DNA of 64,000 nucleotides from Stratiolaelaps scimitus (Eukaryota; Arthropoda; Arachnida; Mesostigmata; Laelapidae): the NCBI GenBank assembly GCA_019614645.1, contig JABWDB010000001.1:25413501-25477500 (forward strand), in the 5' to 3' direction. Of this stretch, positions 60,101 through 64,000 are shown piece by piece. A program made the position numbers and the translations under genes. Position 1 is the first letter of the stretch. Every line of letters starts with the position of its first letter. The notes under the pieces are model-generated. The model made no database searches. It worked only from the letters and a program-made list of their open reading frames with translations, and was not told where the DNA came from.

Positions 60101-63100
60101 TCCATCCTCGTCTGGCGTCGACGACTATGACGTCGCCGTACATACGCGTGTCGTAGCCCTCCGACAGCCGGCGAGCCAGCCTGCTCGGGCTCTTCGTATG
60201 AGAAGAGAGAACTGAGGCTGAACTGAAACAGCCCGATAGGCACGACAAGGGTCCTCGAGGGGACACATACCAATAGGCAGATGCCATAAAGAAGTGAAGA
60301 GTAGAAGATAGCTAGATAGCTAGCTAGGTACTAGTTGCCTGTCGGTTGTTCTGGCTGGCTGGCTGGCTGTGCAATTGGTGGAGAGGCGCGGAACCTTCAC
60401 GAGATGAAGAACACGAGAGAGAGAGAGAGAGAAAGCCCAAGTGCGAACGGTTCGGGGAGATGGGACCAAGTGAGCATTGGTTTTGGGTTACAAGACGAAC
60501 GAAACCCTTCAGGGATAATCCCTATTGCTCTTTCACCGGCTTTCGGCCCCAACTCGCCGTCGTCTCTTTATAACTCCCGTTTGCCCTCCCTTTTACAGTG
60601 AGCCAATCCCTGCGAAGCAAGCAAAGCAAGCAGAGACGCGAGACAGCGGCATCCACGGTTAGAGTATCTATTGTTCCAACTGGAAAACGAGAACTAGCCC
60701 CAGCACGAGAGTACGACATTACGGCAGTTCCCACTGCGATGTGCCGCAGTCTACTCACTTGGGCTTTCCTTCAATAACACGACAGGGAGGGATCTATCTG
60801 TTTGGCGCTAGACGGCGGGAGACGATAGGTAAATAGTAGATGGTAGAGAAATTCTGTTTCCCATTTCTCGCACTCGCTATTGCTATCGAGTAGTACGGAG
60901 GCGAGTACAACGACGACGACGACAACGTCGACAACTGCTATTACTACTCGTCCTCGTTCGCACCTTCGACGTGCAGCCACCAGCCGTCGGCGTCCACCTC
61001 CGTATCTGTGAAGACTAACAGATGACATCGAATGAGACGAATAGGTTTCGCGGAGAAAGCGCTACATATACTGTCGTGCCTTTGGAGCTGTCTATTGAGC
61101 CTGGCTAAACAGCGGATATCTAGGCGTAGCAAGCGTACGACCGACGAGTGCCATCTGCTTTTAATGATGGATCACTGCTTCGGCGACAACAGGTTCGTGC
61201 GATCGGCAAGGGAAGCCGCGTACGGGGCGGTAACGACGGTCTGCTTACGGTTTTGGAAGGTGCGTCCGGTGGGAGTTCGTTTAAAAAAAAAGAGTGCTTC
61301 CAACGAACGGCGCATGGAAATAAATACACAAACACACGCGCATACAATTGTATTAGATGTGCTAATACAATAAGACCGGTACCTGTTCAAGCTACGCATA
61401 GTGCGCTGCTAACGCATAACATCATGTAAAGAAGTGGTATATAAGTGAGATGGTGCAACATGGAACTGTCCCGTGAACTAGGCAATCAATGTCGGACATG
61501 GCCCTTTATCTTATGATATTCTCTATTAAAATATTCTAACGATAAACCAATCCAAGCTTAAAATCTGAGCAAGATCAAGCAGTTTCTCTCACAAGTCGGT
61601 CGAACATACCGGGACGTAAGAGGTGCAGATAATCATACAGAAGCAACACCTTTCGGCTGCATATAGAGCACAGGGTGGACACTCGTGATGTAACACACAG
61701 TTTTATGGCGAAACACTAAAATTGGAGAGCACGATAAGCACGGCATGTGTGTAACGGTGTTAATAAATCAACAGTGGTTATACAACGCACGCGGGTCAAA
61801 CAGCACAAATTACGATTGAGTCGGAAATTGGCCGATGAATGCGGCGGAACCTATCAGATCGCTGTTGGCGATGGTGGAATCGCAGGAAACGAGAGGGACC
61901 TTAGATGGATCATCGCGCTCTATTATGATCCCGAGAGAGCCTTGCCTTGCATATGCTGCTGGGACTGCTGCTGCTGTTGCATATATTTCTATCGCCTCGC
62001 CCTATTGTCGCTTGCTCGCGGTAAGGGGTAGCTGGATGCTAGGCACACGGTTACACCCGTTCTTGCGGCAGCACCACTTGTACACGCATCCCAGACCCTG
62101 CGTCTGTCGGTATTGTCACCACGACAACCGCAGGCAGGATCCCTCCGATGCTACGAGAAGCAACGGAGACAAAAGAAAAGCGAGAGGGAAAGAGCGAGTT
62201 AGAAGGAGGGGACAGGAGAGGTGAAAGAACAAGAAATGAAAGACAGTAGCTAACCCGGAGGAGTCCATTACTGGCTATAGCAATGCGGTAACTAGCATAA
62301 AGTTTCGGAAGGTGATTGTTGCCTATGGCGGGCAAGGCGAGCGATGAAAGCCCATTTCTATCGATAACTACCAGTTCGTTAGACCCATACATTATATAGC
62401 ATTTACTTCATTATCGCACTATTAAACACCACAATATTTGGCATAAGTACGCCATACACTGGAAGTTGGTAGAAATAACATGATTCGCCTAGAAGAAAAT
62501 GAAGGCCAAAATAGATATTAGGTCAGGAAGAACTTGTATAGCAAATAGCGTATGCAGAGTGATTTTTTTGTGATGCCTATTTCAAGCGAAATGTATCGCA
62601 TACATTTTGCAACATGAAGAGATGTATGAAACTATTTCATGGATGTATAGCGCATCTGAGACGGCCGAATACACGATTCGAGATTACGACTATTTTCGAC
62701 CGAGTAGTTCGAGTATCGCACGTATGAAGTTTCTAACTATGGGGAGGGCGATCAAACCTGACAAGTGTTTGCTGTACTGACTGGCCAGTTACTTCCTTGG
62801 CATCGTCTCATGAACATCGCTACTGTGTCTACTAGGCTGTAAATATCTACTACACATTTAGTGACGTGATAAATGGGATCGTCCCTTGCTATCCTATGCC
62901 CTTTGCCTGCAATAAAGCAGTCCGGGGAGACATGTACAACTACAAGTGCTTCATCTTCCTCAGGCCTTCTCCTCCTTCGCAGAGACACGCACACATATCA
63001 CTGACCATAACCACTAAAGGATTCTGTTGTGCGAAACGTCTATGTGTGGGGGCTTCTCCGTGGCGCGCCCGAACCGATCATATATGTACGTTCGTCTTGC

Positions 63101-64000
63101 AGGCCCATGTACGTTTGCCGCAAGAGGGAACCGTGAATGTTGTGGACGCACAGGCAACACTCGAAACAAACCCGACCCGACAACAGCATAGCATATCCGG
63201 CACATGCTGTAACAGCCGTGCCGAAATGGATGTAAACTGTGTTCGGACCTAGAGCGGTCGACTGCTACCGTCAGTGCTTAATTCACAACTAGATCACCGC
63301 CAACCGCCGCCGTACCTCAGACTTGAGTCCTCCGTGGGTCCACGAAAGCAGCTACCTTGCTAGTCAGTTAAGTCAAGCCCTTGTGCATAGAACAAAAGAG
63401 GACGGAAGCTAGATAGGGGCACTCCGACGGACAGTGGGTCCGACCAGAAATGCGGTCAAGGAGCCAAGTGGTTGGCTAGATGAAAAGTCGTTTGGCCACT
63501 TGTGTGTGCGTTTGTGTAGCTAGGCGTGGATCTGTGGGTATGTGAATACCTGGCTCCGAAGACAGTTAGCCTCTGATGCTGCAACGACAATACGCTGGCT
63601 TTCCTGACAGGCTGACCGCTAGCCAAGCGGCGGCCGAACCATGAGGTTGGCGGGCACCGTAAATAATGCACACCCTTGAAAGTGAATCTTCACATTATAC
63701 ACCAGCCTTTATCCCAACCTGTCGATTAGAGGAGTTCGACTTAAATTGCTGTGGGCAGATAGATCGGAGCCCGTGGCACTATGATACGGGGCGTACACAC
63801 AAGCGATGTGCGTTCGATGATGCAATCATGTGAGAAACACACTCTACATGACCTAAGTTCTCCTCTGCGAGCGTGTAACCTTCATATCTTTAATCTATTA
63901 CGACGTACGGTGAATACATTTTCAAGGACATTCGGATAGTGAAAATATAAAGCAAATAAAAATACAGTGCAGGGCTTTCCTCTACATTTAACCACCAAAC
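55214..64000. other. Non-coding stretch to the right end
   Basis: No supported exon. Repeats include (AT)n 55411-55433 and 57129-57160, (ATT)n near 56935-56951, (CA)n 58927-58943 and (GA)n near 60416-60431. A GC-rich block spans about 58.0-61.0 kb. Whether this is intergenic or a long intron of the gene that may start at 42.4 kb cannot be decided. Confidence 0.45.
59625..59710 (-). mobile_element. tRNA-like retro-fragment (second SINE type or tRNA pseudogene)
   Basis: In minus orientation the segment has an A-box-like TTGGCAGGC, then a B box GAGTTCGATCC (59638-59648 on plus), and ends with CTTCTTGCTTTTGAAAAAAAC, an A-rich tail. The tRNA fold is degenerate and no anticodon can be assigned, so a functional tRNA is unlikely. 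Confidence 0.4.

Noticed and set aside
63103..63252. Possible terminal exon after TTCGTCTTGCAG, ending in TAG
   Set aside because: The acceptor looks fair, but the roughly 49 codons match nothing and there is no partner exon.
1..64000. CRISPR arrays, operons, rRNA or functional tRNA genes
   Set aside because: No regularly spaced repeats, no ribosome-binding-site gene strings, and no rRNA or intact cloverleaf were seen; the window is eukaryotic.

Overview
This is a eukaryotic, almost certainly metazoan, window. It has no bacterial-style gene packing: short exons with GT/AG junctions lie far apart, and simple repeats, mainly (TA)n, (ATT)n, (CA)n and (CAA)n, are dense. It carries a Ty1/copia element, tRNA-derived SINEs and a gene for a single-pass membrane protein with EGF repeats. 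The gene and repeat content fit an arthropod; a parasitiform mite is a guess, not something the sequence proves.

Layout. 1-2.2 kb is non-coding with microsatellites. 2287-7913 is an apparently intact, very young Ty1/copia LTR retrotransposon on the minus strand. It has two 342-bp LTRs that read as identical, a 5-bp target duplication (ATTAT) and one long gag-pol frame. That frame continues past RNase H into an envelope-like, Cys-rich, membrane-anchored extension. 7.9-11.6 kb is non-coding apart from a promoter-like patch near 8.5 kb and a GC-rich stretch after it.

11.65-33.3 kb, plus strand, holds seven exons that splice in frame into the C-terminal 510 residues of a type I membrane protein: an N-terminal extracellular module, seven EGF-like domains, one transmembrane helix and a cytoplasmic tail of about 100 residues ending at a TGA. 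The EGF domains carry Notch-pathway-type O-glucose and O-fucose consensus sites, so the protein resembles Notch ligands or Notch-like receptors, but no DSL domain is visible. The 5' exon(s) with the signal peptide were not found. Its introns contain two miRNA-precursor-like hairpins (28400-28460 and 29021-29081), and one acceptor sits directly after a run of 14 G.

33.3-64 kb has no coding sequence I can support. It holds a good TATA-type promoter at 42.35 kb followed by a short possible first coding exon with a consensus donor, a tRNA-derived SINE family (two full-length copies plus 3' fragments in tandem and inverted arrangements), a second tRNA-like retro-fragment near 59.65 kb and many microsatellites. 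The retrotransposon and SINEs look independent of the EGF-repeat gene.
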